Positions 6,433-14,995 of a stretch of 16,649 nucleotides of DNA are shown here, in pieces. This DNA comes from Rhizobacter sp. (GTDB lineage: Bacteria; Pseudomonadota; Gammaproteobacteria; Burkholderiales; Burkholderiaceae). The translations under genes and the position numbers were made by a program. Under the pieces are notes generated by a model. The model had not been told where the DNA came from, searched no databases, and worked only from the letters and a program-made list of their open reading frames with translations. The DNA lies in contig JACMKW010000311.1 of the NCBI GenBank assembly GCA_014379885.1, positions 1 to 16,649 on the forward strand. The letters are read 5' to 3'. The first letter of the stretch is position 1; every line of letters begins with the position of its first letter.

Positions 6433-7094
6433 ACCTCTGCCTGTTCGACCTCGACGACACGCTGCTGCCGTTCGACTCCGACCACGCCTGGGGCGAGTTC
6501 GTGGTGCGCCAGGGCTGGGTTGACGCCGGCGAATTCGCGCGCCACAACGACCTGTTCTACGAGCAATACAAGGCCGGCACGCTCGACATCCACCAGTACA
6601 TCGAGTTCGCCACCCGCCCATGGCGCCACCGCCCGGCCGGCGAGATGCAAGCCGCACACGCGCGCTTCATGCAAGAAGTGATCACGCCGCTGCACCCGGT
6701 GGCTGAGCATCTGGTGCGCCACCACCAGCAGCAAGGCGACCTGGTGGCCATCGTGACGGCCACCAACGAATTCATCACCGGCCCCATCGCCCAGGCCTTC
6801 GGGGTGCCCCATCTGCTGGCGGTTCGCCTGGAAAGGGGGCCGGCGGGTAACATCACGGGCCGAATTGATGGGATCCCGTCGTTTCGAGAAGGCAAGACGG
6901 TGCGCACCCAGCAGTGGCTGGAGAGCCTGGGCCACCGGCTGCAGGACTTCGAGCGCATCAGCGTCTACAGCGATTCGGCAAACGATCTGCCCCTGCTCGA
7001 ATTGGCAAGCGACCCCGTGGCAACCAACCCCTCTGCTCCGCTCGAAGCGATCGCCCGTGAGCGGGGCTGGCGCATTCTTCGGCTATTCACCTGA
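6429..7094 (+). CDS. HAD-IB family phosphatase (SerB-like)
   Basis: Cytosolic haloacid-dehalogenase-superfamily hydrolase of 221 residues, subfamily IB. All four motifs are present: I, F-D-L-D-D-T-L-L with nucleophile Asp7 and acid/base Asp9; II, I-V-T-A-T-N (108-113); III, Lys156 in F-R-E-G-K-T; IV, Y-S-D-S-A-N-D-L-P-L-L (Asp182, Asp186). The helical cap lies between motifs I and II (about 15-95). Phosphoserine phosphatase-like activity is the usual annotation, but the natural substrate of this branch is not established; E. coli SerB is longer, with an N-terminal extension. The ATG at 6429 follows a GAAGAGGGG ribosome-binding region; the frame is open further upstream through the repeat, but that stretch is not family-like. 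The stop overlaps the pcnB start by one base (TGATG). Confidence 0.88.
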   Translation: MNLCLFDLDDTLLPFDSDHAWGEFVVRQGWVDAGEFARHNDLFYEQYKAGTLDIHQYIEFATRPWRHRPAGEMQAAHARFMQEVITPLHPVAEHLVRHHQQQGDLVAIVTATNEFITGPIAQAFGVPHLLAVRLERGPAGNITGRIDGIPSFREGKTVRTQQWLESLGHRLQDFERISVYSDSANDLPLLELASDPVATNPSAPLEAIARERGWRILRLFT

Positions 7095-8641
7095 TGATCA
7101 AAAAGTTCATTGACAAGCTGCTGGGCAAGACCAGCACCGACAAGCCGGCCATTCCCAAAGGCAAGCGCGTCGAAGTGCCCCTGTCGGAGCACAGCATCGA
7201 CTTGAAGCTGGTCGACGACAACGCGATCCGCGTGGTCAAGACGCTGGCTGATGCCGGCTATGAGGCCTACATCGTCGGTGGCGCGGTGCGCGACCTGCTG
7301 GTGGGCCTGCGCCCGAAAGACTTCGACGTGGCCACCAACGCCACGCCCGAGCAGGTGAAAGGCCTGTTCCGGCGCGCCTTCATCATCGGCCGGCGCTTTC
7401 GCATCGTGCACGTGGTGTATGGCCGCGGCCGCGAGCATGAGGTGATCGAAGTGTCGACCTTCCGTGCGGTGATGGACGCGACCGCCGCGGATCAGGTCAC
7501 CGGGAACGAAAAAACCTCCAAGAGCGAGCTCGCCGGCAAGACCCATGTGGTCGACGCTGCGGGCCGTGTGCTGCGCGACAACGTGTGGGGCCCGCAGATC
7601 GAAGACGCCGCGCGACGCGACTTCACCGTCAACGCGATGTACTACGACCCGCAGCGCGAGATCGTGGTCGACTACCACGGCGGCATCAAAGACGCCAAGA
7701 AGAAGGTGCTGCGCATGATCGGCGACCCGGTCACGCGCTACCGCGAAGACCCGGTGCGCATCATCCGTGTGATCCGTTTTGCGGCCAAGCTGGGTTTCAG
7801 CATCGACGCCAAGACACGTGCGCCCATCCAGGAGATGGCTGCATTGCTCGAAAGCGTGCCGGCTTCGCGCACCTTCGACGAAATGATCAAGCTCTTGCAA
7901 ACCGGCCACGCGATCTCGAGCATCGAAGAGCTGCGCAAGCAGGGTTTGGTGGGCGCGCGCACGGGCGTATTCCCCATCCTCGACGTGGTGCTGGACGACG
8001 CCAACAAACACCCCGAGCGCGCCAAATTCGTGCAACTGGCCTTGGCCGACACCGACCGCCGTGTTGGCGAAGGCAAGCCCGTGGCGCCGAGTTTCATGCT
8101 GGCCTGCATGCTGTGGCACGACGTGCTCGACCGCTGGCACAAGCTCACCAAGCGAGGCGAATCGACGTTCCCGGCCTTGCAGCAAGCGGTGGACGCCGTG
8201 TTCGATGCGCGCATCGGCGACATTTCCGGCCGCGGCAAGCTGGCCGCCGACATGCGCGAGATCTGGCTCATGCAAACACGCTTCGAGCGCCGCACCGGGC
8301 AGGGGCCCTTGACGCTGGTGGAGCAGCCGCGGTTCCGCGCAAGCTTCGACTTCTTGCGCCTGCGGGCAGATGCCGGCGAGATCGAACCCGTGTTGGCGCA
8401 GTGGTGGGAAACGTTTTCTCTGGCTGATGCGCACGTGCGCACTTCCATGATCGAGCAAGCCCGTTCGCATGACGTGCCGCGCCGGCGTACCCCTGCGGCC
8501 GGCCAATCCGCCAGCCTGCCAGCCGATGCAGCCGAACCGGCCGACGCTGCGGAGCCAGGCGATGCGCCCAGAAAGCGCCGCCGCCGTCGCCGCAAGCCGG
8601 GGGGTGCCGACTCCGGCGCGTCATCGAACGACCCCCAGTGA
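7094..8641 (+). CDS. pcnB: Poly(A) polymerase I PcnB
   Basis: Class II nucleotidyltransferase of 515 residues that adds 3' poly(A) tails to RNAs and so promotes their decay. The head domain shows G-G-A-V-R-D (62-67), the metal-binding D-F-D (Asp76, Asp78) and the third carboxylate in I-E-V-S-T-F-R (Glu119). R-R-D-F-T-V-N-A (174-181) and Y-R-E-D-P-V-R-I-I-R (216-225) mark the neck. The body is helical, and an Ala/Pro-rich linker leads to a strongly basic tail with an Arg/Lys run at 493-501, probably RNA-binding. CCA-adding tRNA nucleotidyltransferase is the main alternative, but length, the basic tail and the hda/folK neighbourhood favour PcnB. The ATG overlaps the HAD-gene stop by one base. 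Confidence 0.93.
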   Translation: MIKKFIDKLLGKTSTDKPAIPKGKRVEVPLSEHSIDLKLVDDNAIRVVKTLADAGYEAYIVGGAVRDLLVGLRPKDFDVATNATPEQVKGLFRRAFIIGRRFRIVHVVYGRGREHEVIEVSTFRAVMDATAADQVTGNEKTSKSELAGKTHVVDAAGRVLRDNVWGPQIEDAARRDFTVNAMYYDPQREIVVDYHGGIKDAKKKVLRMIGDPVTRYREDPVRIIRVIRFAAKLGFSIDAKTRAPIQEMAALLESVPASRTFDEMIKLLQTGHAISSIEELRKQGLVGARTGVFPILDVVLDDANKHPERAKFVQLALADTDRRVGEGKPVAPSFMLACMLWHDVLDRWHKLTKRGESTFPALQQAVDAVFDARIGDISGRGKLAADMREIWLMQTRFERRTGQGPLTLVEQPRFRASFDFLRLRADAGEIEPVLAQWWETFSLADAHVRTSMIEQARSHDVPRRRTPAAGQSASLPADAAEPADAAEPGDAPRKRRRRRRKPGGADSGASSNDPQ

Positions 8642-8684
8642 CCCCATTGGCCGCCCTGGTGGCCATTGATGCGAGACCTTTTGC

Positions 8685-9875
<1,191 letters not shown>

Positions 9876-9882
9876 GCCGACT

Positions 9883-10380
9883 GTGAGCGCGGCGCCTGTG
9901 CTGGCCTATGTGGGGCTGGGCGCCAATCTAGGCGACACAGCGGCGGCGCTCAACGGCGCGCTACAGGCGCTGGCCAAGCTGCCAGGCACCCAGCTGCTGC
10001 GGGCCTCGGCGTTCTACCGCACGGCGCCTGTCGATGCGCAGGGCCCCGACTATCTGAACGCCGTGGCTGCGTTGCAAACCACCCTCCCGCCCGACGATTT
10101 GCTGGCACAGCTGCAGCGCATCGAAGCGGCCAGTGGGCGAGCGCGGCCTTACCGCAATGCGCCGCGCACGCTGGACCTCGACCTGCTGTTGTATGGTGAG
10201 GCGTGCATCGCCTCCCCAACGCTCACCGTACCCCACCCGCGCATGCATGAGCGGGCCTTTGTGCTCGCGCCGCTGACGGAGGTGGCGCCGATCGGCCTGG
10301 GGATCCCGGGCCAAGGTGAATTGCACGCGCTGCTGGCCGCTGTGGCCCACCAGCGCATCCACAAACTGGAGACCTCATGA
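9883..10380 (+). CDS. folK: 2-amino-4-hydroxy-6-hydroxymethyldihydropteridine diphosphokinase
   Basis: HPPK (165 residues) transfers pyrophosphate from ATP to 6-hydroxymethyl-7,8-dihydropterin in folate synthesis. Visible features: the N-terminal [10 protein letters not shown] (9-18), the pterin-loop region F-Y-R-T-A-P-V (44-50) with Y-L-N-A-V (57-61), the signature [15 protein letters not shown] (91-105) with metal-binding Asp98 and Asp100, and H-P-R-M-H-E-R (118-124). The start is taken as the GTG at 9883, 7 bases after the previous stop; a GTG at 9898 is an alternative and GTG 9865 would overlap the hydrolase. The stop overlaps the ATG of the next gene (ATGA). Length is normal. Confidence 0.93.
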   Translation: MSAAPVLAYVGLGANLGDTAAALNGALQALAKLPGTQLLRASAFYRTAPVDAQGPDYLNAVAALQTTLPPDDLLAQLQRIEAASGRARPYRNAPRTLDLDLLLYGEACIASPTLTVPHPRMHERAFVLAPLTEVAPIGLGIPGQGELHALLAAVAHQRIHKLETS

Positions 10381-11564
10381 CCCATGTGCCCGATCGTGCC
10401 GCACCCGAATCGATTGGTTTCAGCAAGGCCGGGCTCAACCGCCTTACCTCTTCATTGAGCGAGCAGATCGACAAGAAGCGCCTGCCCGGCGTGGTGGCGA
10501 TGGTCGTGCGCCGCGGCAAGCTGGCCTACTTCGAGGCGCTGGGCCAGCGAGACCCGGTGAGTGGCGACGCCATGCGGCCAGACAGCATCTTCCGCATCTA
10601 TTCCATGACCAAGCCGGTGGTGTCGGTCGCCGCCATGATGCTGTTCGACGAAGGCCGTCTGTTCCTGTCCGACCCGGTGGCCAAGTACCTGCCCGAGTTC
10701 ACCGACACGCCGGTGGGCGTGGTGCGTGATGACGGGGTGATCGAGCATGTACCCGCAGCGCGCGCCATGACCGTGCAAGACCTGCTGCGCCACACCTCCG
10801 GGCTGACTTACGAGATCCTCGCCGAAGCGCCGATTCGCAAGCTGTACGCCCGCGCCAAGATCTATCGGCGCGACTGGAGCAACGAAGAATTTTCCCAGGC
10901 CCTGGCCACGCTGCCGCTGATGTACCAGCCCGGCACAGTGTGGGACTACAGCCGCGCGACCGATGTGCTGGGCCGTGTGGTCGAAGTGGTGTCGGGCCAG
11001 CCGCTGCGAGACTTCTTTCAGCAGCGCATCTTCGCGCCCCTGGGCATGGTCGACACCGGCTTTCACGTGCCGGCGTCGCAGCACCACCGCCTGGCCGAGC
11101 CGTTTGCCAAAGACCCCGACAGCGGCGCCGATGTGCGCGTGCTCGAAGTGTGCGAGCCGGTGGCCATGGACATGGGTGGTGGAGGCCTGGTCTCCACAAC
11201 GGCCGACTACGCGCGCTTTTGCCAGATGCTGCTGGGTGGCGGTGCGCTCGATGGTCATCGCCTGCTCAGCCGCAAGACGGTGGAGTTGATGACCAGCGAT
11301 CACCTGGGCGACCGGCCCAGCATGAACGACCTGCTGCCGCCCGGCCATGGCTTTGGCCTGGGTTTTGCTGTGCGTTTGCAGACCGGCGTGGCGCCAGTGG
11401 CGGGGTCGACGGGCCTGTACTTCTGGGGCGGCATGGCGGGCACCACCTTCTTCGTCGACCCGAAGGAAGAGCTGTACGCCGTGATGATGGTGCAGGCGCC
11501 GGGGCAGCGCGACGAAGTGCGTGCGCTGTTTCGCAACTTGGTGTACGCGGCCATTGACGACTGA
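10377..11564 (+). CDS. Serine hydrolase, class C beta-lactamase/esterase family (copy 2)
   Basis: A 395-residue paralogue of the hydrolase encoded before folK; the two align end to end with few gaps, and by eye about half or more of the positions are identical. The nucleophile motif is Ser76-Met-Thr-Lys79, the Tyr is Tyr191 in Y-S-R-A-T, and G-G-M-A-G-T (351-356) replaces K-T-G. Shared blocks include [25 protein letters not shown] and [12 protein letters not shown]. The copies differ most around residues 145-170 and 252-262, which may alter substrate choice. No signal peptide is seen. The start overlaps the folK stop by 4 bases, so translation is probably coupled. Substrate unknown. Confidence 0.85.
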   Translation: MTHVPDRAAPESIGFSKAGLNRLTSSLSEQIDKKRLPGVVAMVVRRGKLAYFEALGQRDPVSGDAMRPDSIFRIYSMTKPVVSVAAMMLFDEGRLFLSDPVAKYLPEFTDTPVGVVRDDGVIEHVPAARAMTVQDLLRHTSGLTYEILAEAPIRKLYARAKIYRRDWSNEEFSQALATLPLMYQPGTVWDYSRATDVLGRVVEVVSGQPLRDFFQQRIFAPLGMVDTGFHVPASQHHRLAEPFAKDPDSGADVRVLEVCEPVAMDMGGGGLVSTTADYARFCQMLLGGGALDGHRLLSRKTVELMTSDHLGDRPSMNDLLPPGHGFGLGFAVRLQTGVAPVAGSTGLYFWGGMAGTTFFVDPKEELYAVMMVQAPGQRDEVRALFRNLVYAAIDD

Positions 11565-11582
11565 GCCGAGGCTTCGCAACTG

Positions 11583-12335
11583 ATGATGTCCCACCCGCCG
11601 CAGCCGGGCCTGGAGCGCTTCCGCCACATCGCCATCGAAGGCCCTATCGGTGCGGGCAAGAGTTCGCTCGCGCGCCGCCTGGCCGCGCACATGGGCGCCG
11701 AACTGATGCTCGAACGTGCAGACGAAAACCCGTACCTGGAACGCTTCTACGCCGACGTGCCCGGCTATGCATTCCAGACGCAGGTGTTCTTCCTGTTCCA
11801 GCGCATGCGCCAGGTGCGCGAGCTGGCGCAGCCGGGCATGTTTTCGCAAGGGAACGAAGGGCCGCTCCCGAGTTCCCTTGACCCCTCGGGGGCGGGCTCG
11901 GCTCGCCGAGACCTGGGGCTCCCAGGTTGTGTGGTCAGTGACTTCATGCTGGCCAAAGATGCACTCTTCGCCCGCATGAACCTGAGCGACGAGGAGTACC
12001 ACCTCTACGGCCAGATGTACGCCCAGGTCGCGCAGCAATTGCCACAGCCCGACCTGGTGATCTGGCTGCAGGCGACGCCGGCCACGCTGGTGCAGCGCAT
12101 CCGTCAACGTGGCATCGGGATGGAGCAGCGCATCGCTCCCGCCTATCTACAGAAGCTGTGCGATGCCTATGCCGACTACTTCCAGGGTTTCGATGGCGCG
12201 CCGCTGATGGTGGTCAACAGCGAACACTTCAACCCGGTCGAACGCGCGCAAGACTTCCATGCTTTGGTCGACGCATTGGCCGCTTTCGAGGGCAGGCGTA
12301 CGGTGTTCGACCTGTCTCCCGAGCAGCCAGGCTGA
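11583..12335 (+). CDS. Deoxynucleoside kinase (dNK/dGK family) with an in-frame repeat insertion
   Basis: Deoxyadenosine/deoxyguanosine kinase-like salvage enzyme of 250 residues that phosphorylates deoxynucleosides with ATP. The P-loop is G-P-I-G-A-G-K-S-S (20-28); Y-L-E-R-F-Y and F-Q-T-Q-V-F-F-L-F-Q-R follow (51-74), then V-S-D-F-M-L-A-K-D (118-126), the lid-like R-I-R-Q-R-G-I-G-M-E (172-181) and Y-L-Q-K-L-C-D-A-Y. Relatives I know are about 25 residues shorter: residues 91-115, between M-F-S-Q-G and C-V-V-S-D-F, are extra, Gly/Pro/Ser-rich and encoded by the palindromic element at 11847-11927. The frame is intact, so the enzyme may still work, but the insertion lies close to a conserved block likely to be part of the active site. 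The start is ATG 11583 or 11586. folK next to this kinase is a common Burkholderiales arrangement. Confidence 0.87.
   Translation: MMSHPPQPGLERFRHIAIEGPIGAGKSSLARRLAAHMGAELMLERADENPYLERFYADVPGYAFQTQVFFLFQRMRQVRELAQPGMFSQGNEGPLPSSLDPSGAGSARRDLGLPGCVVSDFMLAKDALFARMNLSDEEYHLYGQMYAQVAQQLPQPDLVIWLQATPATLVQRIRQRGIGMEQRIAPAYLQKLCDAYADYFQGFDGAPLMVVNSEHFNPVERAQDFHALVDALAAFEGRRTVFDLSPEQPG
11847..11927 (+). repeat. Palindromic repeat element inside the deoxynucleoside kinase gene
   Basis: A chain of inverted repeats: CAAGGGAAC (11847-11855) / GTTCCCTTG (11872-11880), perfect over 9 bp, encloses GGG-CCGCT-CCC (11859-11869). Then come CCCC-TC-GGGGG (11882-11892), CTCGGC-TC-GCCGAG (11897-11910) and ACCTGGG-GCT-CCCAGGT (11911-11927). 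It is read in frame as kinase residues 89-115. It shares both core boxes and the general fold with the element at 6345-6415, but the outer-stem sequence differs. Confidence 0.65.
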
Positions 12336-12345
12336 AACGCGGGGC

Positions 12346-12351
12346 TACACT
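12346..12351 (+). promoter_or_regulatory. Possible -10 box of the DUF47-pit operon
   Basis: TACACT in GGCTACACTCG resembles the TACAAT-type -10 of related bacteria and lies 69 bases before the DUF47 ATG. No matching -35 is seen. If used, transcription would begin near 12358, immediately before the PHO-like box. Confidence 0.3.
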
Positions 12352-12366
12352 CGCGCCTCGTCGTTT

Positions 12367-12384
12367 GTGACAGAACCCTGACAG
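12367..12384 (-). promoter_or_regulatory. PHO-box-like site (PhoB operator)
   Basis: Read on the minus strand the site is CTGTCAG-GGTT-CTGTCAC: two 7-bp direct repeats close to CTGTCAT, separated by 4 bases, the 18-bp layout of a PhoB-binding PHO box. The usual A/T-rich spacer is GC-richer here. It lies 36 bases before the DUF47-pit operon but points the other way. In Sinorhizobium meliloti, phosphorylated PhoB represses the equivalent orfA-pit operon; repression here is inference. Confidence 0.55.
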
Positions 12385-12420
12385 AGCGGCGCAAAGCCCC
12401 GTTTCCCTGGAGAACCCAAC

Positions 12421-13068
12421 ATGCTGTTTGGCAAGCTGCTGCCGCGAGAAGGCAATTTTTTTGAGCTTTTCAACCAGCATGCGGCCTACATCGTCGAAGG
12501 TGCACGAGCCTTCATCGCGATGATCGAGAACTACAGCAACCTCGAACTGCGTGAGAAGCACGCCAACGAAGTGGTGGCCGCCGAGCGTGCTGCCGACAAG
12601 ATCACGGCTGAAGTCAACCGCCTGCTGCACAAGACCTTCATCACCCCGATCGACCGCGAGCAGATCCACGGCCTGATCAACGCCATGGACGACATCGTCG
12701 ACTTGCTGCAAGACGCCACCGAAACCATGCAGCTCTACGACGTGCGCGCCATGACCGAAGAGGTGCTGCGTCTGGGCGACCTGAGCGCCAAGTGCTGCGA
12801 GCGCGTGCAACATGCCGTCTCGCTGCTGCCCAGGCTCAACCACAGCGACGCGGCCGAAGCGGCCATCAAGACCTGCGAAGAGATCGACAAGCTCGAGTCC
12901 GACGCCGACCGAGTGATGCGCGCGGCGATGTCCAAACTGTTTCGCGAAGAGACGGATGTGCGCGAGCTGATCAAGCTCAAGACCATCTACGAACAGCTCG
13001 AGTCAATTTCCGACCGTTGCGAAGACGTGGCCAATTTGATCGAGGGCGTCGTCCTCGAGAATTCCTGA
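12421..13068 (+). CDS. DUF47 family protein (PhoU-like, Pit accessory protein)
   Basis: Helical cytosolic protein of 215 residues of the DUF47 family (TIGR00153-like), structurally related to PhoU. The two PhoU-like halves each carry acidic metal-binding E-x-x-x-D patterns: A-E-R-A-A-D-K-I (54-61) and K-L-E-S-D-A-D-R-V (about 158-166). The family block T-P-I-D-R-E-Q-I-H-G-L-I-N-A-M-D-D-I-V-D-L-L lies at about 75-96, and the C terminus reads S-D-R-C-E-D-V-A-N-L-I-E-G-V. Such proteins are routinely encoded with Pit transporters and are thought to modulate them. The ATG is preceded by a clear GGAG ribosome-binding site. The pit gene follows after 19 bases, and a PHO-like box lies upstream. Confidence 0.92.
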   Translation: MLFGKLLPREGNFFELFNQHAAYIVEGARAFIAMIENYSNLELREKHANEVVAAERAADKITAEVNRLLHKTFITPIDREQIHGLINAMDDIVDLLQDATETMQLYDVRAMTEEVLRLGDLSAKCCERVQHAVSLLPRLNHSDAAEAAIKTCEEIDKLESDADRVMRAAMSKLFREETDVRELIKLKTIYEQLESISDRCEDVANLIEGVVLENS

Positions 13069-13087
13069 CCCACGCGCGGAGCTGCGG

Positions 13088-14101
13088 ATGCAAACGATCC
13101 AGGTAACGTTCTGGGTGGTGGCGATGTTGGTCGTGTTGGCCATCGCCTTCGACTTCATGAACGGTTTTCACGACGCAGCCAACTCGATTGCCACCGTTGT
13201 TTCCACTGGCGTGCTCAAGCCGCAGCAGGCGGTGTTGTTCGCCGCCTTCTTCAACGTGCTGGCCATTCTGGTGTTCCACCTCAACGTGGCGGCCACGGTG
13301 GGCAAGGGCATCGTGCAGCCGGGCATCGTCGATCACCATGTGGTGTTCGGTGCGCTGATCGGCGCCATTACCTGGAACTTGATCACCTGGTGGTATGGCA
13401 TTCCGTCGAGCTCGTCGCACGCGCTCATCGGTGGGATCTGTGGCGCGGTGATCGCGAAGGCCGGCATCGGTGCGCTGGTGGGCGGTGGCGTGCTGAAGGT
13501 GGTGGCGTTCATCTTCGTGTCGCCGCTGCTGGGTTATTTGCTCGGCTCGATGCTGATGGTGGCGGTGGCGTGGATCTGCAGGCGCAGCTCCCCGCTGCGT
13601 GTAGACAACTGGTTCCGTCGCCTGCAGCTCGTCTCGGCTGGCCTCTACAGCCTGGGCCATGGCGGCAACGACGCGCAAAAAACCATCGGAATCATCTGGA
13701 TGCTGCTGATCGCCACCGGCTACTCGGCTGCAGGCGACAAGCTGCCTCCGACCTGGACTATCTGGACCTGCTACCTCGCCATCGGCCTGGGCACCATGTT
13801 CGGCGGCTGGCGCATCGTCAAGACCATGGGACAGAAGATCACCAAGCTCAAACCGGTGGGGGGTTTCTGCGCTGAAACGGGCGGCGCGATGACGCTCTTT
13901 CTGGCGACGGCGCTGGGCATTCCCGTGTCGACCACCCACACCATCACCGGCGCCATCGTCGGCGTTGGCTCTGTCCGTCGCGCCTCGGCCGTGCGCTGGG
14001 GAGTGGCGGGCAACATTGTCTGGGCCTGGGTCTTCACCATCCCTGCCTCAGCCTTTGTGGCCGGCGTCTTCTACTGGCTGAGCTTCTCGTTCTTTGCGTG
14101 A
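13088..14101 (+). CDS. pit: Low-affinity inorganic phosphate transporter, Pit family
   Basis: Inner-membrane permease of 337 residues of the PiT family, which imports metal-phosphate (or Na+-phosphate in some members) using the ion gradient. The two inverted halves each carry the family signature: G-F-H-D-A-A-N-S (26-33) and G-H-G-G-N-D-A-Q-K-T-I-G (190-201). Each is followed by a serine/threonine-His motif: G-I-P-S-S-S-S-H-A-L-I-G (104-115) and G-I-P-V-S-T-T-H-T-I-T-G (277-288). About ten hydrophobic segments are visible. Some members of the family are sulfate permeases (CysP), but the DUF47 partner and PHO-like box support phosphate. A GCGGAG ribosome-binding site precedes the ATG. It ends 3 bases from the stop of the convergent TM2 gene. 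Confidence 0.93.
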   Translation: MQTIQVTFWVVAMLVVLAIAFDFMNGFHDAANSIATVVSTGVLKPQQAVLFAAFFNVLAILVFHLNVAATVGKGIVQPGIVDHHVVFGALIGAITWNLITWWYGIPSSSSHALIGGICGAVIAKAGIGALVGGGVLKVVAFIFVSPLLGYLLGSMLMVAVAWICRRSSPLRVDNWFRRLQLVSAGLYSLGHGGNDAQKTIGIIWMLLIATGYSAAGDKLPPTWTIWTCYLAIGLGTMFGGWRIVKTMGQKITKLKPVGGFCAETGGAMTLFLATALGIPVSTTHTITGAIVGVGSVRRASAVRWGVAGNIVWAWVFTIPASAFVAGVFYWLSFSFFA

Positions 14102-14104
14102 TCA

Positions 14105-14548
14105 TCACTGGCTGATCTTGCGGCCTTCTTCGATCTGGTGTTCGAAGTAGCGCTGGCCGCTGAAGGCGATGGTCGACATCAGTACCGTGGAGCCCACCAG
14201 CAGCGAGATCACCACGGCGATCACCACGGCCCAGCCGGCTTCATGGGGTTTGCCTTGCGGGTTGAAGCGGGCATTCCACTTCTCATCCGGCATCAAGCCG
14301 TAGACGATGGCCGCCAGCATGGCCGAAGCCAGTGCAAAGCCGAGCAGCGGCACCAGTACCCACGCCAGTTGATCGTCTTGCCCCAGCTTCAGCACCCGGT
14401 GCACACCGTAGGCGCCGACCAGCGTCGGCAGTGGCCACAACCACCCCCAAACGTCTCGGGAGCCATAGAGGTAGAAGCGGTGCAAGCCGAGGCCACCCCC
14501 CAGCAGAGCCAGCCATGCGGCCAGCGTTTTCGACTTGTAGGTGCTCAT
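14105..14548 (-). CDS. TM2 domain-containing membrane protein
   Basis: Small inner-membrane protein of 147 residues. The N terminus S-T-Y-K-S-K-T-L-A-A-W-L-A-L-L-G-G-G-L-G-L-H-R-F-Y-L-Y-G has the TM2-domain pattern: a hydrophobic helix ending in G-x-H-R-F-Y-L, followed by a Trp/Leu/Pro-rich second helix. Two further hydrophobic segments lie at about 63-84 and 107-128, with a charged C-terminal tail. The function of bacterial TM2 proteins is not established. It converges on pit with no room for a terminator between them and is divergent from rpsP. Its own -10 could be the minus-strand TATAAA at 14581-14586, which overlaps the rpsP -10; the ribosome-binding site is weak. Confidence 0.82.
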   Translation of the reverse strand: MSTYKSKTLAAWLALLGGGLGLHRFYLYGSRDVWGWLWPLPTLVGAYGVHRVLKLGQDDQLAWVLVPLLGFALASAMLAAIVYGLMPDEKWNARFNPQGKPHEAGWAVVIAVVISLLVGSTVLMSTIAFSGQRYFEHQIEEGRKISQ

Positions 14549-14582
14549 CGGCGGGATTTCGGTGCGGGGAGGCGCTTGAGTT

Positions 14583-14588
14583 TATAAT
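14583..14588 (+). promoter_or_regulatory. Putative -10 box of the rpsP operon
   Basis: A perfect TATAAT lies 150 bases before the rpsP ATG and gives a leader of about 145 nt. No good -35 hexamer is seen at 16-18 bases. The same AT-rich core read on the minus strand gives TATAAA (14581-14586), a possible -10 for the divergent TM2 gene. Confidence 0.5.
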
Positions 14589-14637
14589 GCGCGGTTTCGG
14601 TGGCGGCTGGTTGAGAGACCGGCGTATCTACGACATC

Positions 14638-14673
14638 GAGCCCTCTGGCAGGGGCCTCTCGGCTCTTGCCCTT
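14638..14673 (+). promoter_or_regulatory. Possible alternative stems in the rpsP leader
   Basis: Stem one pairs GAGCC (14638-14642) with GGCTC (14661-14665). Stem two pairs AGGGGC (14650-14655) with GCCCTT (14668-14673, one G-U pair) and is followed by two more T. The two stems interleave and could not form together as simple hairpins. It could be a leader attenuator or chance in GC-rich sequence; no known ribosomal leader motif is recognised. Confidence 0.25.
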
Positions 14674-14738
14674 TTGATCTGCTCGCCCTGAGTGTCTCCT
14701 GGTGCGGTGGATGTTTTCAAGATTTCCAAGGAAACAAC

Positions 14739-14987
14739 ATGGTCGTGATCCGACTCGCACGTGGTGGCGCCAAGAAGCGTCCGTTCTACAACATCGTGGT
14801 TGCCGATTCGCGCAACCGCCGCGACGGCCGCTTCATCGAGCGCGTCGGGTTCTACAACCCGGTGGCGTCTGGTGGCGAACAGCCGCTGCGCGTGGCCTTC
14901 GATCGCGTTGACTTCTGGGCCGGCAACGGCGCACAGCTGTCGCCGACGGTGGCTCGCCTGGTGGCGCAAGCCAAGGCTGCGGCCTGA
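14739..14987 (+). CDS. rpsP: 30S ribosomal protein S16
   Basis: S16 (82 residues) is a small-subunit protein needed for 30S assembly. The sequence starts [31 protein letters not shown] and continues with I-E-R-V-G-F-Y-N-P, all hallmarks of S16. Length is normal. An AAGGAAAC ribosome-binding site stands right before the ATG. It is first in the conserved rpsP-rimM-trmD-rplS operon, 8 bases ahead of rimM. Its transcript probably starts after the TATAAT at 14583, leaving an unusually long leader that may be regulatory. Confidence 0.97.
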   Translation: MVVIRLARGGAKKRPFYNIVVADSRNRRDGRFIERVGFYNPVASGGEQPLRVAFDRVDFWAGNGAQLSPTVARLVAQAKAAA

Positions 14988-14995
14988 CATCCATC

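Noticed and set aside
6965..8506. Minus-strand 513-codon open frame opposite pcnB
   Set aside because: No motifs and strongly biased composition; pcnB on the plus strand has all catalytic motifs.
8648..8665. TGGCC/GGCCA inverted repeat after pcnB as a terminator
   Set aside because: Only 5 bp of stem, an 8-base loop and no T run; too weak to support termination.
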